From Pleomorphomonas sp. PLEO (GTDB taxonomy: Bacteria; Pseudomonadota; Alphaproteobacteria; Rhizobiales; Pleomorphomonadaceae), in the NCBI RefSeq assembly GCF_041320595.1, contig NZ_CP166625.1:2912001-2976000 (forward strand): DNA of 64,000 nucleotides, written 5' to 3'. How positions within the stretch are numbered: the stretch's first letter is position 1; the number at the start of each line of letters is the position of its first letter. Of the stretch, positions 9,633 through 18,122 are shown piece by piece. The notes beneath the pieces were generated by a model. It did no database searches. It was not told the DNA's origin and worked only from the letters and a program-made list of their open reading frames with translations. Both the position numbers and the translations under genes were made by a program.

Positions 9633-9907
9633 ATGAGCCTCCCGGCACTCCCAACCACACCCAGAACAATCACCATAAAGCGATCGTCCCGTATTTTTTT
9701 GCCTTGGCCGCCTATGGACAGCAGGCCCTCGGCTTTCGCTTCGCGCCGGAAGCCGCTGATGCGACCCCAAGCTTTGGTCTGACTCCACGCTTGGCAACTT
9801 GGTTACCTTGCGCTAGGTCACGAGGCAACGTCAATTCGTGCACCCGGCACGGTTTCCTGTCGATCACCGTGCCGGAACTGGTCTTCGGGTAAGGAAACGG
9901 CAAAACT

Positions 9908-10474
9908 ATGGTGTTCGGCCTCATCCGGCGAAAGGCATCTGCCCGTGTCACACCGCTCTACGAGCAGTTGATGCAAGTTTCGCGGCAGCCGGTGTTCTAC
10001 GTCGAACTTGGGGTTGCCGACAGCGTCGAGGGGCGGCTTGAGATGCTGATGCTGTTCGTCGGTCTCGCCGTCCACCGCTTGTCGCAGGAGGCCGCCGGGC
10101 GAGAAACGGCGCGCGGCCTCAGCGAGCTGTTCATCGATGACATGGAGCGGACGATGCGCGAGATCGGTTATGACGATAGCGGTCTCAAGCGCCGTCTCAA
10201 GAAGGTGGTTGGCGCCTTCTATGGCCGCGCGGAAGCGACGGCGGCGGCGCTCGTCTCCGATCGGCCCATTGAGCTGGCCGACACGCTTGCCCGCAATGTG
10301 TATGGTGGCGCGGCCGATCCGCGACACGTCGCCTGCCTCGCCGACCATGTCCGCGACTTTGCCCGACGCCTTGCTGAGGCTCCTGTCGATGCCGTGGTTG
10401 CTGGAGCCTTGCCTTTGTTGATGTCGCCTTCCATTTCAGTCGGCGAACCTACAATTTCGGATCTTGAGACATGA
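9908..10474 (+). CDS. Ubiquinol-cytochrome c chaperone family protein (CBP3/UQCC1-like)
   Basis: A 188-residue protein with the CBP3 domain: LYEQLMQVSRQPVFYVELGVADSVEGRLEMLMLFVGLAVHRL, then GLSELFIDDMERTMREIGYDD and the central basic SGLKRRLKKVVGAFYGR. Mitochondrial CBP3 assists synthesis and assembly of cytochrome b; the bacterial homologues are presumed to do the same for complex III. Its stop overlaps the start of the YceD gene in an ATGA, so they are translationally coupled. This CBP3-DUF177-plsX-fabH order is usual in Rhizobiales. Confidence 0.85.
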   Translation: MVFGLIRRKASARVTPLYEQLMQVSRQPVFYVELGVADSVEGRLEMLMLFVGLAVHRLSQEAAGRETARGLSELFIDDMERTMREIGYDDSGLKRRLKKVVGAFYGRAEATAAALVSDRPIELADTLARNVYGGAADPRHVACLADHVRDFARRLAEAPVDAVVAGALPLLMSPSISVGEPTISDLET

Positions 10475-11013
10475 CCGCAAAAGCCGATATCCCCTTTTCC
10501 CGTCCCTTCGCCTGGGATCGCGTGCAACCGCGCGGTACGCCGGTGGCCTTCGCCGCCAGCCCGTCCGAATGCGAGGCCATTGCCGAAGCGCTCGGCATTC
10601 TCAAAGTTGTCAGCGCTTCGGCCGAGTTTACGGTAGCGCCGTTCCGCAAGAACGGCTTCAAGATAACTGGCGAGGTGCGGGCGGAGGTGGAACAGGCCTG
10701 CGTTGTCACCCTTGACCCGGTACCCGAGTGCGTTAGCGAGATAGTTGACCTGCGCTTTTTGCCCGAAAACGAGATCGAACCGGTCAATGACGAGATCGAG
10801 GTCGATGTCGATGCCGAGGATCCGCCGGAGCCAATCCTTGGCTCTACCGTCGATCTCGGTGTGCTGACCACAGAGTTTATCGCGGTTGGTCTCGATCCCT
10901 ATCCGCGAAAGCAGGGCGTTGAGTTCACGCCCTTTATTGAGGACGACGGCAGTGAGGACGAAGGGGAATCGCCGTTCGCCGGCCTCGCCTCTCTGAAGGA
11001 CAAGCGTCCGTGA
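10471..11013 (+). CDS. DUF177/YceD family protein
   Basis: A 180-residue acidic protein with the YceD signature: an N-terminal FSRPFAWDRV segment, GFKITGEVRAEVEQACVVTLDPVPECVSE, and DLGVLTTEFIAVGLDPYPRKQGVEF near the end. In E. coli YceD lies in front of rpmF-plsX-fabH and affects 23S rRNA maturation; plant homologues do likewise. Here rpmF is absent and plsX follows after 118 nt. Confidence 0.88.
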   Translation: MTAKADIPFSRPFAWDRVQPRGTPVAFAASPSECEAIAEALGILKVVSASAEFTVAPFRKNGFKITGEVRAEVEQACVVTLDPVPECVSEIVDLRFLPENEIEPVNDEIEVDVDAEDPPEPILGSTVDLGVLTTEFIAVGLDPYPRKQGVEFTPFIEDDGSEDEGESPFAGLASLKDKRP

Positions 11014-11131
11014 CAACCGCGGTCGCGCCGCTCCCACCGCGGAGGGCGCGCATTTTGGTATTGTTTCCTGGGGGGGAATGGTTATCTTCCCGCCCGATCA
11101 ATTACGGCGGTTGCCGCGCTTTTGAGGATTC

Positions 11132-12196
11132 ATGGCCGACCCTCTTATCATATCCATCGACGTCATGGGCGGCGACTTCGGGCCGTCTGTGACGCTCGCC
11201 GGCGCTGACCTCTTGCTGACGCGGCGCCCGGATCTTCGCTATGAACTGTTCGGCGACGAGGCGGTGGTGCTGCCCGTGCTGGAGCAATATCCAAGGGTCA
11301 AGGCAGCCTCCCGGTTTCATCATTGCGAAATCACCGTTGCGATGGACGAAAAGCCATCGAGCGCATTGCGCCATGGCCGGTGGAAATCGTCGATGTGGCG
11401 GGCGATCGAAGCGGTGAAGAAGGGCGAAGCGCATTTCGCCGTCTCCGCCGGCAATACCGGCGCGCTGATGGCCATGTCGAAGTTCTGTCTTCGGACCATG
11501 GCCAACATCGAACGGCCGGCTCTGGCGGCGCTCTGGCCCAACCTCAAATCGGAATCGATCGTGCTCGATGTTGGCGCGTCGATCGGCGCCGATGCGCAGC
11601 AATTGATCGGCTTTGCCGTGATGGGCGCTGCCATGGCTCGCGCGCTGTTTCACACAGAGATCGCTTCTGTCGGGCTGCTCAACGTTGGTGTCGAGGACGT
11701 CAAAGGCAACGAGGAAGTGAGGGCGGCCGGTCAGATCCTCAAGGAAACGGCCCTCGCCAATCTTCAGTACGACGGCTTTGTCGAGGGTGACGACATCGGT
11801 CGTGGCCGGGTCGACGTCATCGTGACGGAAGGCTTCGCCGGCAACATCGCCCTCAAGACGGCCGAGGGTACGGCCAAGCAGATGACAAGCTATCTGCGCA
11901 CGGCGCTGGCGCGCACCTGGCTGACGCGAGTCGGTTATTTCCTGGCGCGCGGCGCTTTCCAAGGGCTCAGAGAGAAGATGGATCCGCGCAAGTATAACGG
12001 CGGCGTCTTCCTCGGGCTCAACGGCATCGTCATCAAGAGCCACGGTGGCACCGACGCCTTCGGTTTCGCGGCCGCTCTCGACCTTGGCTATGACATGGCG
12101 CGCAACGGCCTGATGAGCAAGATCGAGACCGACCTCGCACATTATTACCGGGAGCAGGCGGCGATAAGCCTCGCCGCCGGCGAGAAAGGAAGCTGA
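11132..12196 (+). CDS. plsX: Phosphate acyltransferase PlsX
   Basis: A 354-residue soluble, peripherally membrane-bound enzyme that converts acyl-ACP to acyl-phosphate for the first step of phospholipid synthesis by PlsY. Family motifs are [12 protein letters not shown] at the N terminus, [30 protein letters not shown] and [15 protein letters not shown]. The ATG at 11132 is preceded by GAGGA. fabH starts 2 nt after the stop, giving a fatty-acid/phospholipid operon. Confidence 0.95.
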   Translation: MADPLIISIDVMGGDFGPSVTLAGADLLLTRRPDLRYELFGDEAVVLPVLEQYPRVKAASRFHHCEITVAMDEKPSSALRHGRWKSSMWRAIEAVKKGEAHFAVSAGNTGALMAMSKFCLRTMANIERPALAALWPNLKSESIVLDVGASIGADAQQLIGFAVMGAAMARALFHTEIASVGLLNVGVEDVKGNEEVRAAGQILKETALANLQYDGFVEGDDIGRGRVDVIVTEGFAGNIALKTAEGTAKQMTSYLRTALARTWLTRVGYFLARGAFQGLREKMDPRKYNGGVFLGLNGIVIKSHGGTDAFGFAAALDLGYDMARNGLMSKIETDLAHYYREQAAISLAAGEKGS

Positions 12197-12198
12197 GC

Positions 12199-13170
12199 GT
12201 GATCCGAAGCGTCATTCTAGGCACGGGAAGCTATCTGCCCGCTAAGGTTCTGACCAACCAAGATCTCACCGAGTTGGTCGACACTTCGGATGATTGGATC
12301 GTTCAGCGCACGGGCATTCGCGAGCGCCATATCGCCGCCGATGGCGAGATGACCTCCGACCTCGCCGCCGCCGCTGCCGCCAACGCGCTGGCCGCCGCTG
12401 GCGTCAACGTGGATGAAATCGACTTGGTGTTGCTCGCCACTGCAACGCCTGACCGTACTTTCCCCTCGTCGGCCGTGGAAGTGCAGCGCAAGCTCGGCAT
12501 TACCCATGGCTTTGCCTTCGACCTTCAGGCCGTGTGCTCGGGCTTTGTCTACGCGCTCACCGTTGCCGACAGCCTGCTGCGCACCGGCCTTGCCCGCAAG
12601 GCACTGGTGATCGGCGCCGATACCTTCTCACGCATTCTGGACTGGAACGACCGCACCACGTGCGTACTGTTTGGCGATGGTGCCGGCGCGGTTGTGCTTG
12701 GGACGGAAGAAGGCGAGGGGACGTCTGCCGATCGCGGACTGCTTGCCGCCAGCCTCAGGGCCGACGGCCGCCACGTCGACAAGCTGTGTACCGATGGCGG
12801 TCCATCAATGACGGGTGCTCCCGGTCATGTCCGCATGCATGGCCAGGAAGTATTCAAGTTCGCCATTGGCGGTGTTGGAGATGTTATCAAAGCGGTGTTT
12901 GGTGCGACCGGTTTTGACGGTACCAGCATCGATTGGTTCATTCCTCACCAGGCCAACCGGCGCATCATCGAGGGATCTGCGAAAAAGCTCGGCATACCCT
13001 TGGAAAAGACGATCATCACTGTTGAAGGGCACGCCAATACCTCGGCGGCGACGATTCCGCTTGCGCTTGATTTTGCCGTGCGCTCGGGCAAGGTCCAGCC
13101 CGGCAACGTAGTGCTGTTCGAAGCGGTCGGTGGTGGCCTTACCTGGGGAGCTGTCATTCTCCGTTGGTAG
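12199..13170 (+). CDS. fabH: 3-oxoacyl-ACP synthase III
   Basis: A 323-residue condensing enzyme that starts fatty acid synthesis by joining acetyl-CoA and malonyl-ACP. The Cys-His-Asn triad is visible: Cys113 in [10 protein letters not shown], His in [11 protein letters not shown] and Asn in [12 protein letters not shown]. The start is GTG at 12199, just after the plsX TGA. Downstream lies ihfA after 150 nt. Confidence 0.95.
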   Translation: MIRSVILGTGSYLPAKVLTNQDLTELVDTSDDWIVQRTGIRERHIAADGEMTSDLAAAAAANALAAAGVNVDEIDLVLLATATPDRTFPSSAVEVQRKLGITHGFAFDLQAVCSGFVYALTVADSLLRTGLARKALVIGADTFSRILDWNDRTTCVLFGDGAGAVVLGTEEGEGTSADRGLLAASLRADGRHVDKLCTDGGPSMTGAPGHVRMHGQEVFKFAIGGVGDVIKAVFGATGFDGTSIDWFIPHQANRRIIEGSAKKLGIPLEKTIITVEGHANTSAATIPLALDFAVRSGKVQPGNVVLFEAVGGGLTWGAVILRW

Positions 13171-13320
13171 TGCGCCACGGTTTTTTGTTTGTTTGGAACG
13201 ACTTGCGCGAAAAATGGATTGACCGCATCCGTATCTGGCACTACGTTCATCGCCTGTGTCTTGGGATATCGACTGCCGGCCATATCCGCGGTCGACTGGA
13301 ACAACGGGAGCTTGCGATCC

Positions 13321-13641
13321 ATGGGGGGCAAAACTGTAACCCGCGCCGATCTTTGCGAGGCCGTGTACCAGAAGGTCGGTCTTTCGAGGAGCGAGTCGGC
13401 TGAGCTTGTCGAATCGGTGCTGCGCGAGATCGCCGATTGTCTGGTAACGGGCGAGACGGTGAAGCTTTCATCGTTCGGTACGTTCTCGGTTCGTTCAAAG
13501 ACGGAGCGAATTGGGCGAAATCCGAAGACGGGCGAGGAAGTTCCGATTCTTCCCCGGCGCGTTTTGGTGTTCAAACCAAGCAACGTGCTGAAGACGGAAA
13601 TCAACGGTGGCGACGCTTCATCTGTTGAAAGCGACGACTGA
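13321..13641 (+). CDS. ihfA: Integration host factor subunit alpha
   Basis: A 106-residue HU/IHF fold protein. It begins [25 protein letters not shown] and has the beta-arm with [17 protein letters not shown], where the proline intercalates into DNA. IHF-alpha pairs with IHF-beta, encoded elsewhere, to bend DNA at specific sites. The family match begins at the ATG at 13321; an upstream extension of 44 residues is unlike the family. The pairing of ihfA with a downstream merR gene is common in proteobacteria (e.g. E. coli pheT-ihfA and alphaproteobacterial ihfA-merR). Confidence 0.95.
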   Translation: MGGKTVTRADLCEAVYQKVGLSRSESAELVESVLREIADCLVTGETVKLSSFGTFSVRSKTERIGRNPKTGEEVPILPRRVLVFKPSNVLKTEINGGDASSVESDD

Positions 13642-13652
13642 CCGATCGGTTC

Positions 13653-13671
13653 GGCGGGCCGTTGGTCCGCC
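13653..13671 (+). terminator. Stem-loop after ihfA
   Basis: An 8-bp stem (GGCGGGCC / GGTCCGCC, one G-U pair) with a GTT loop begins 12 nt after the ihfA stop. There is no T-tract, so termination may be partial and merR may be read through. Confidence 0.45.
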
Positions 13672-13822
13672 CACGAATCCCATTGAAATACAGTTTATTA
13701 GCCGGCGATCTTCGCGCTGCTGCGAGATCGGGCTTGGCTTCTCGCGCTTGTCGCTTTTATAGTGACAGGCATTGCGATTCCGGTCTTTGAGGACCGAGTA
13801 GGGCATCGGGTCGAGCGGCGGC

Positions 13823-14476
13823 GTGGAAAAGGCAACGGACGCTTTCAGGACGATCAGTGAGGTTGCGGAGGAGCTTGATCTTCCGCAGCACGTTTTGCGT
13901 TTCTGGGAGACCAAGTTCAGCCAGATCCGACCGATGAAACGGGGCGGCGGTCGCCGTTACTATCGCCCTGACGATGTCGAGTTGCTGCGGGGCATCCAGT
14001 ATCTCCTCTACGGCGAAGGCTACACAATCAAGGGCGTTCAACGCATCTTGAAGGAGCAGGGCGCCCGTTTCGTGATGGAGGTCTGGCGCCATCCCGGTGA
14101 GCCGATTCCGGTGGTGCCAAATGCCGGTCTCAACGAAGAAGATGATTCCGACACCGTTGATTCAGGCTCCGAAGCCGATGAGTTCGAGGCGGAAATCGCC
14201 CCTGAGCCCATTCGTTCCTCGCCGCGCACCGAACCGCGCGTGGAGCCGTCGCCAGTGCGCGCGCCGGAAGTTGAGGAAGAGCCGTTACCGGCCGGCATCC
14301 TGCCGGAGAGTGTCAGCCGGAGTGGTTTCCGCTTCATGGAGCGCTTCCGCGGCCCATCCGAGCATGCGCCAGCGCAGTCCGGCTCGGGTGGACTGTCGCG
14401 CGAGGATATTCGGCGCCTGCAGTCGACCTTGTTCGAGCTCCTAGAATGCAAGCGTCTCCTCGACCAGACGCGCTGA
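13823..14476 (+). CDS. MerR family transcriptional regulator
   Basis: A 217-residue protein starting at GTG 13823. Residues ~8-75 are a MerR helix-turn-helix: [29 protein letters not shown] followed by [30 protein letters not shown]. The C-terminal 130 residues are acidic, proline-rich and low in complexity, ending in a short helix ([24 protein letters not shown]). There is no cysteine arrangement for metal sensing. Target genes are unknown; the position after ihfA is conserved in Rhizobiales. Confidence 0.88.
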   Translation: MEKATDAFRTISEVAEELDLPQHVLRFWETKFSQIRPMKRGGGRRYYRPDDVELLRGIQYLLYGEGYTIKGVQRILKEQGARFVMEVWRHPGEPIPVVPNAGLNEEDDSDTVDSGSEADEFEAEIAPEPIRSSPRTEPRVEPSPVRAPEVEEEPLPAGILPESVSRSGFRFMERFRGPSEHAPAQSGSGGLSREDIRRLQSTLFELLECKRLLDQTR

Positions 14477-14578
14477 GAATTCGTCTTGCGAGGGGAGAGG
14501 CGAAATTAGCACTTGTCGCGCCGGAACTAACCGGCTAAATCCCTCCCGTCCGGCGGAGACGTTTGGACGATGATTGGA

Positions 14579-14656
14579 CGGGCAGTAGCGCAGCCTGGTT
14601 AGCGCACGTGTCTGGGGGACACGGGGTCGGAGGTTCAAATCCTCTCTGCCCGACCA
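14579..14656 (+). tRNA. tRNA-Pro (anticodon GGG), CCA encoded
   Basis: A 78-nt cloverleaf: acceptor CGGGCAG (14579-14585) pairs with CTGCCCG (14646-14652), then A and encoded CCA. The D stem is GCGC/GCGC. The anticodon arm CGTGT/ACACG encloses the loop CTGGGGG, giving anticodon GGG. The T arm is GGAGG-TTCAAAT-CCTCT with one G-U pair. It reads proline codons CCC/CCU. Confidence 0.97.
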
Positions 14657-14858
14657 TCCATTCCCCCAATGTTGGACGGTCCTATTGAGATGCTGTCCGC
14701 TGGATATATGCATTCCAGAAGTCGACCTATCACATTCCTTTTCCGTGTATTGTGCTCCGAATGCAAGCGAGCAAGCGAAGAGAATCTGCAAGGCTGCGGC
14801 ACACCTCACCAATCGCGAGCTATCTTTGTAAAAATTCTGAAATTTCCGATCCGGAGGG

Positions 14859-15779
14859 CTATGCCGCGTCAATTCCCTCAATTGCCCGGAGCTTCGGAAT
14901 AGCAAAATCTGTAAAGGCTCTCACCACGGGCCTCATGAAGCGCACTGAGGGGTATGCGAAATACGCTTCGGTTGATTTGACTTCATATTCGGGCAGGATG
15001 CGAATCAACGCCCCTGAAGCAAGTTCTTCATTCACCAGGAGCTGCTGCACAGGGCCAGCTGCGTGCCCCCGCAATAGGGTGGCCGAAATCACGTCGGCGG
15101 AGTTGGTGCGGATGACTGGCCGGACAAGAATCTCCACCGATCCGTCCGCTCCCTGAAGCGTCAATATATCGCGTGGCGACAACAAGGCGGCACTGGTTAT
15201 GACCCCGATCTCCGACAGTCGTCCCGGAGTATCTATTGGTCCTGTTTTTTGCAGCAAATCCGGAGATGCCACTAGAATACGCCGGATGGCTCCGAGACGG
15301 CGAATGATCAGATCCTGAACCGAAGGCCGTCCATATTTTATGGCAAGGTCAAAATTCTCGTAGATCAGATCGACCTCGCGATTTTCCAGAATCAGATCGA
15401 CGGTAACGGCCGGATGCTGCTGCTGGAACGCCATCACGATGGGATGCAGATGCCTCGATCCGATGCAGGATGGAGCATGAAGCCGAAGCAATCCCTCGAC
15501 CTCGCCCATGTCATGACGCACACCTTCCAGCGCCGCATCTATCGTCGCCAGTGCCGCCCGGCTTGCCTCATAGAGAGCCTGGCCTTGAGCTGTCGGGCTC
15601 ACGGCTTTGGTCGAACGCTCGATCAGCCGAGCTCCGACATGCCTTTCCAGATTCCGCAAATGTTTGGTGACCGCTGGCTGGGTGACAGCCAGGTCCTTGG
15701 CGGCCGCCGTCACTGAGCCACGTTCCACCGTCCTCACGAATGCCCGCAATGCAAGGCCGATATCCATCATCATTCCCAT
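14859..15779 (-). CDS. LysR family transcriptional regulator
   Basis: A 306-residue LysR protein. The N-terminal helix-turn-helix is ALRAFVRTVERGSVTAAAKDLAVTQPAVTKHLRNLERHVG, followed by a substrate-binding domain from about residue 90 (GLLRLHAPSCIGSRHLHPIV). Four methionines near the N terminus leave the start ambiguous within 12 nt. It is divergent from an L,D-transpeptidase gene with 95 nt between the starts and a dyad next to its own start codon, so that gene is the likely target. Its effector is unknown. Base composition is noticeably less GC-rich than flanking core genes. Confidence 0.9.
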   Translation of the reverse strand: MGMMMDIGLALRAFVRTVERGSVTAAAKDLAVTQPAVTKHLRNLERHVGARLIERSTKAVSPTAQGQALYEASRAALATIDAALEGVRHDMGEVEGLLRLHAPSCIGSRHLHPIVMAFQQQHPAVTVDLILENREVDLIYENFDLAIKYGRPSVQDLIIRRLGAIRRILVASPDLLQKTGPIDTPGRLSEIGVITSAALLSPRDILTLQGADGSVEILVRPVIRTNSADVISATLLRGHAAGPVQQLLVNEELASGALIRILPEYEVKSTEAYFAYPSVRFMRPVVRAFTDFAIPKLRAIEGIDAA

Positions 15780-15780
15780 C

Positions 15781-15806
15781 GGTTATGATAAGGATAACCT
15801 CATAAC
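15781..15806. promoter_or_regulatory. Candidate LysR operator
   Basis: Two overlapping dyads lie next to the lysR start: GGTTAT-7nt-ATAACC (15781-15799) and GTTATG-13nt-CATAAC (15782-15806). Position in a divergent promoter region and the T-N11-A-like layout fit a LysR binding site, by inference from position only. Confidence 0.5.
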
Positions 15807-15874
15807 ATATAGACATTAATGCTGTCAGGATGCTTTTCCTTGCGGGGTCAAACTTCCACGAGGATTGCAGTTGA

Positions 15875-16546
15875 ATGGTATTGAGCAGACGAAACTTTCT
15901 TATCGGATCGCCTTTGGTGCTGGCCGGATGCGCCACACAACAACAGACCAAAGTTGCAGCGCTCACGCCGCAGGCTGATCCCTCCTATCTCGCCATGTAT
16001 TCGTCTATCGACACGGAGCCTTTCCCGGTTCCCACTGTCGATCTGAAACAGGTCAAACCGCAATTCCTGCGCAGAGAGGTCGCCTATCAGACCAATGAAG
16101 AGCCAGGAACAATCGTTGTCGATCCGGTTGCGCGATATGCATATCTCGTGATGGAGAATGGTCGCGCGCTACGTTACGGGGTTGGCGTTGGCAAACAGGA
16201 AGCTTTCAATTTTCAAGGTGAAGCGACCATCGCCCGTAAGGCCGAGTGGCCGGGCTGGCGTCCCACCCCCGATATGATTGCGCGCGACCCGGCGCGGTAC
16301 GGCCCGCTGAAAGATGGGTTGCCCGGTGGAGCCGGAAATCCTCTCGGACCTCGCGCTCTTTATCTCTATCGGAACAATCAGGATACCTACTATCGGCTCC
16401 ACGGAACTGTGGAGCCCTGGACTATAGGGACAATGGTGTCTTCCGGCTGCGTTCGACTGCTCAATCAGGACATCATGGATTTATATCGGCGGGTGCCAGT
16501 CGGAACGAAGGTCGTCGTGCTGACTACCAGCGCCGCGACCGCCTAG
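15875..16546 (+). CDS. L,D-transpeptidase (YkuD) lipoprotein
   Basis: A 223-residue exported protein. The N terminus combines a twin-arginine-like SRRNFLIGSP with a lipobox LAGC, so it is probably an envelope lipoprotein. The YkuD domain spans about residues 75-218: IVVDPVARYAYLVMENGRALRYGVGVG, the active-site HG in YRLHGTVEPWTIG and the nucleophile Cys in SSGCVRLLNQD. Such enzymes make 3-3 peptidoglycan cross-links or attach proteins to peptidoglycan. It is divergent from a LysR gene and unlike the second transpeptidase at 35 kb, which has a peptidoglycan-binding domain. Confidence 0.9.
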   Translation: MVLSRRNFLIGSPLVLAGCATQQQTKVAALTPQADPSYLAMYSSIDTEPFPVPTVDLKQVKPQFLRREVAYQTNEEPGTIVVDPVARYAYLVMENGRALRYGVGVGKQEAFNFQGEATIARKAEWPGWRPTPDMIARDPARYGPLKDGLPGGAGNPLGPRALYLYRNNQDTYYRLHGTVEPWTIGTMVSSGCVRLLNQDIMDLYRRVPVGTKVVVLTTSAATA

Positions 16547-16573
16547 AGCGTTGGGCCGACGCTATAATCCTAA

Positions 16574-16591
16574 TTTTGCAGCGCTGCAAAA
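16574..16591. repeat. Perfect 18-bp palindrome downstream of the transpeptidase
   Basis: TTTTGCAGCGCTGCAAAA is a perfect palindrome with 9-bp arms, 28 nt after the transpeptidase stop. A smaller AGCGT/ACGCT hairpin precedes it. With only a few T residues before and none after, it could be a binding site or a weak terminator. Confidence 0.5.
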
Positions 16592-16993
16592 GTTGGGCAA
16601 AAATGAAGCATTCCCGAGAAGAACTTGGCCCATAGTGCCTCCTTCCACCCCCCAAAAAAAGACTGCGCCATCAAAGCCTGGGATTAGACACCTAGACCGT
16701 CCGTCGGCTTGAAAAGCCGGGGACCCACGGCAGGCCCGCGCTCAAAGCGCCGCTGCGCATGCCGTCACGCGCCGCCTCCCGATTTGTGGATTGTGGCAGG
16801 CGGGTTATTACATATCTTCCAAACCGGTTCGGATTTCTTTATTTCTACGATTGAAATAATCCACTCAAGTGTCGAGGGCCGGTCGTTTTCGCGGCAGGAA
16901 ACGGTGGATTAGGTTCGGATTGCGTTTTCAAACCGGTTCGAAGGCTATATCAGCCAGGACACTTTGTCCGGCCGTGGTTCTGGAGGGCCATCG
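16592..16993 (+). promoter_or_regulatory. Regulatory region of the LacI/PTS locus with two operators
   Basis: No gene is supported between the palindrome and lacI. Two near-identical imperfect palindromes sharing AAACCGGTTCG occur at 16818-16833 and 16927-16942, 109 bp apart (7 of 8 arm positions pair in each). The central CCGG/CG-containing symmetric form is typical of LacI-GalR operators, so these are most likely sites for the adjacent regulator. Between them lies TTATTTC-7nt-GAAATAA (16839-16859). A small hairpin CGGCTT/AAGCCG sits near 16705. The spacing would permit looping, which is inference. Confidence 0.65.
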
Positions 16994-18013
16994 GTGAATC
17001 TGAGAGAGCTTGCCCAGCACCTGGGACTGTCCAAGACGACCGTCAGCCGGGCTCTCAATGGCTTCTCCGAGGTCAACGAGGAGACGCGCCTGCGTGTGCT
17101 TGAGGCGGCGCGGCGCTTCAACTACACGCCCAATGTCAGCGCCAAGCGGTTGGCCACCGGCGAATCCGGAGCGTTCGGCGTGGTGCTACCCGGCGCCTCG
17201 GCGGAAATGGCCGATCCGGTATTCGGCGAATTCCTGGCTGGGTTGGCCGATGGGGCGGGGCGCTGCGGCCGCGATCTCTACGTCAACGCCACTTTCGACG
17301 GCGAGGAGGCCGGCTATCGTCGGTTGGCCCGCGCCAAGGCGGTCGACGTGATGATCCTCGCCAACCTCAAGGTCGAGGACCTCCGCATCCGCTTGCTGTC
17401 GCACCTTGGTTTGCAGACGGTGACCTGCGGCCGCACCGCCGGCTCTCTGATTTATCCGCACCTCGACATTGATCATGAGGACGGCGTGCGCCGGGCCGTC
17501 GATCTGCTCGCCGGCCTTGGCCACAAGACCATTGCGCTGGTGACCGGCCCGGCCGACCTCTCTGCCTCCGAGCAGCGCATGGTCGGCTGGCACGCCGCGC
17601 TCGGTCGCCATGGGCTGGTCGCGGAAGCTGGTCTATTCGCCGCCGGGCCCGCCACCGAGGGCCATGGATATCGCGCCACGCGCGCGCTTCTGGTCTCATC
17701 GACGCCGCCGACCGCTTTCGTCTGTGCCTCGATGTTCCTGGCCTCCGGTTGTTGCCGGGCGATCGGCGATTTTGGCCTTACGATCGGCAGGGATGTTTCG
17801 GTCATCGCCCATGACGATGGCCTTGCGACCGTGAGACCGGAGGCCTTCGAGCCGGCGCTCACCACCACCTTCTCATCGATTCGCTCCGCCGGCCTCCGCG
17901 TCGCAGAGCTTGCCGCCTCTTTGGTTGGCGGCGCCGATCCGGCCGACCTCTCCGAGGTCTGGGCGGTTGACCTTATCTTTCGCGACAGCGCCCAGGCGCC
18001 GCCGCGACGATGA
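16994..18013 (+). CDS. LacI family transcriptional regulator of the PTS genes
   Basis: A 339-residue LacI-GalR protein. The DNA-binding headpiece is LRELAQHLGLSKTTVSRALNGF, with hinge RFNYTPNVSAKRLATGES, followed by a periplasmic-binding-like ligand domain. The GTG at 16994 was chosen because GGAGGG lies 6 nt upstream and the headpiece begins there; a TTG at 16964 is possible. It is followed by a PTS energy-coupling fusion and a glucose-type permease on the same strand, and two palindromes precede it, so it probably controls itself and the PTS genes in response to a sugar or sugar phosphate. Confidence 0.9.
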   Translation: MNLRELAQHLGLSKTTVSRALNGFSEVNEETRLRVLEAARRFNYTPNVSAKRLATGESGAFGVVLPGASAEMADPVFGEFLAGLADGAGRCGRDLYVNATFDGEEAGYRRLARAKAVDVMILANLKVEDLRIRLLSHLGLQTVTCGRTAGSLIYPHLDIDHEDGVRRAVDLLAGLGHKTIALVTGPADLSASEQRMVGWHAALGRHGLVAEAGLFAAGPATEGHGYRATRALLVSSTPPTAFVCASMFLASGCCRAIGDFGLTIGRDVSVIAHDDGLATVRPEAFEPALTTTFSSIRSAGLRVAELAASLVGGADPADLSEVWAVDLIFRDSAQAPPRR

Positions 18014-18122
18014 CGAACCAAATCCTTCGCCGGCTGGAGCCGGAGAGCATGCGTGAGAGTTAAACGAAACGGGGCGCTAACGCCGCCTGATTGAAAAATC
18101 CGGGATCTGACGGAGTCTTGTT

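Noticed and set aside
16555-16570. A TATAAT-like -10 box just after the transpeptidase stop.
   Set aside because: No matching -35 element at 16-18 nt and no gene follows within a reasonable distance.
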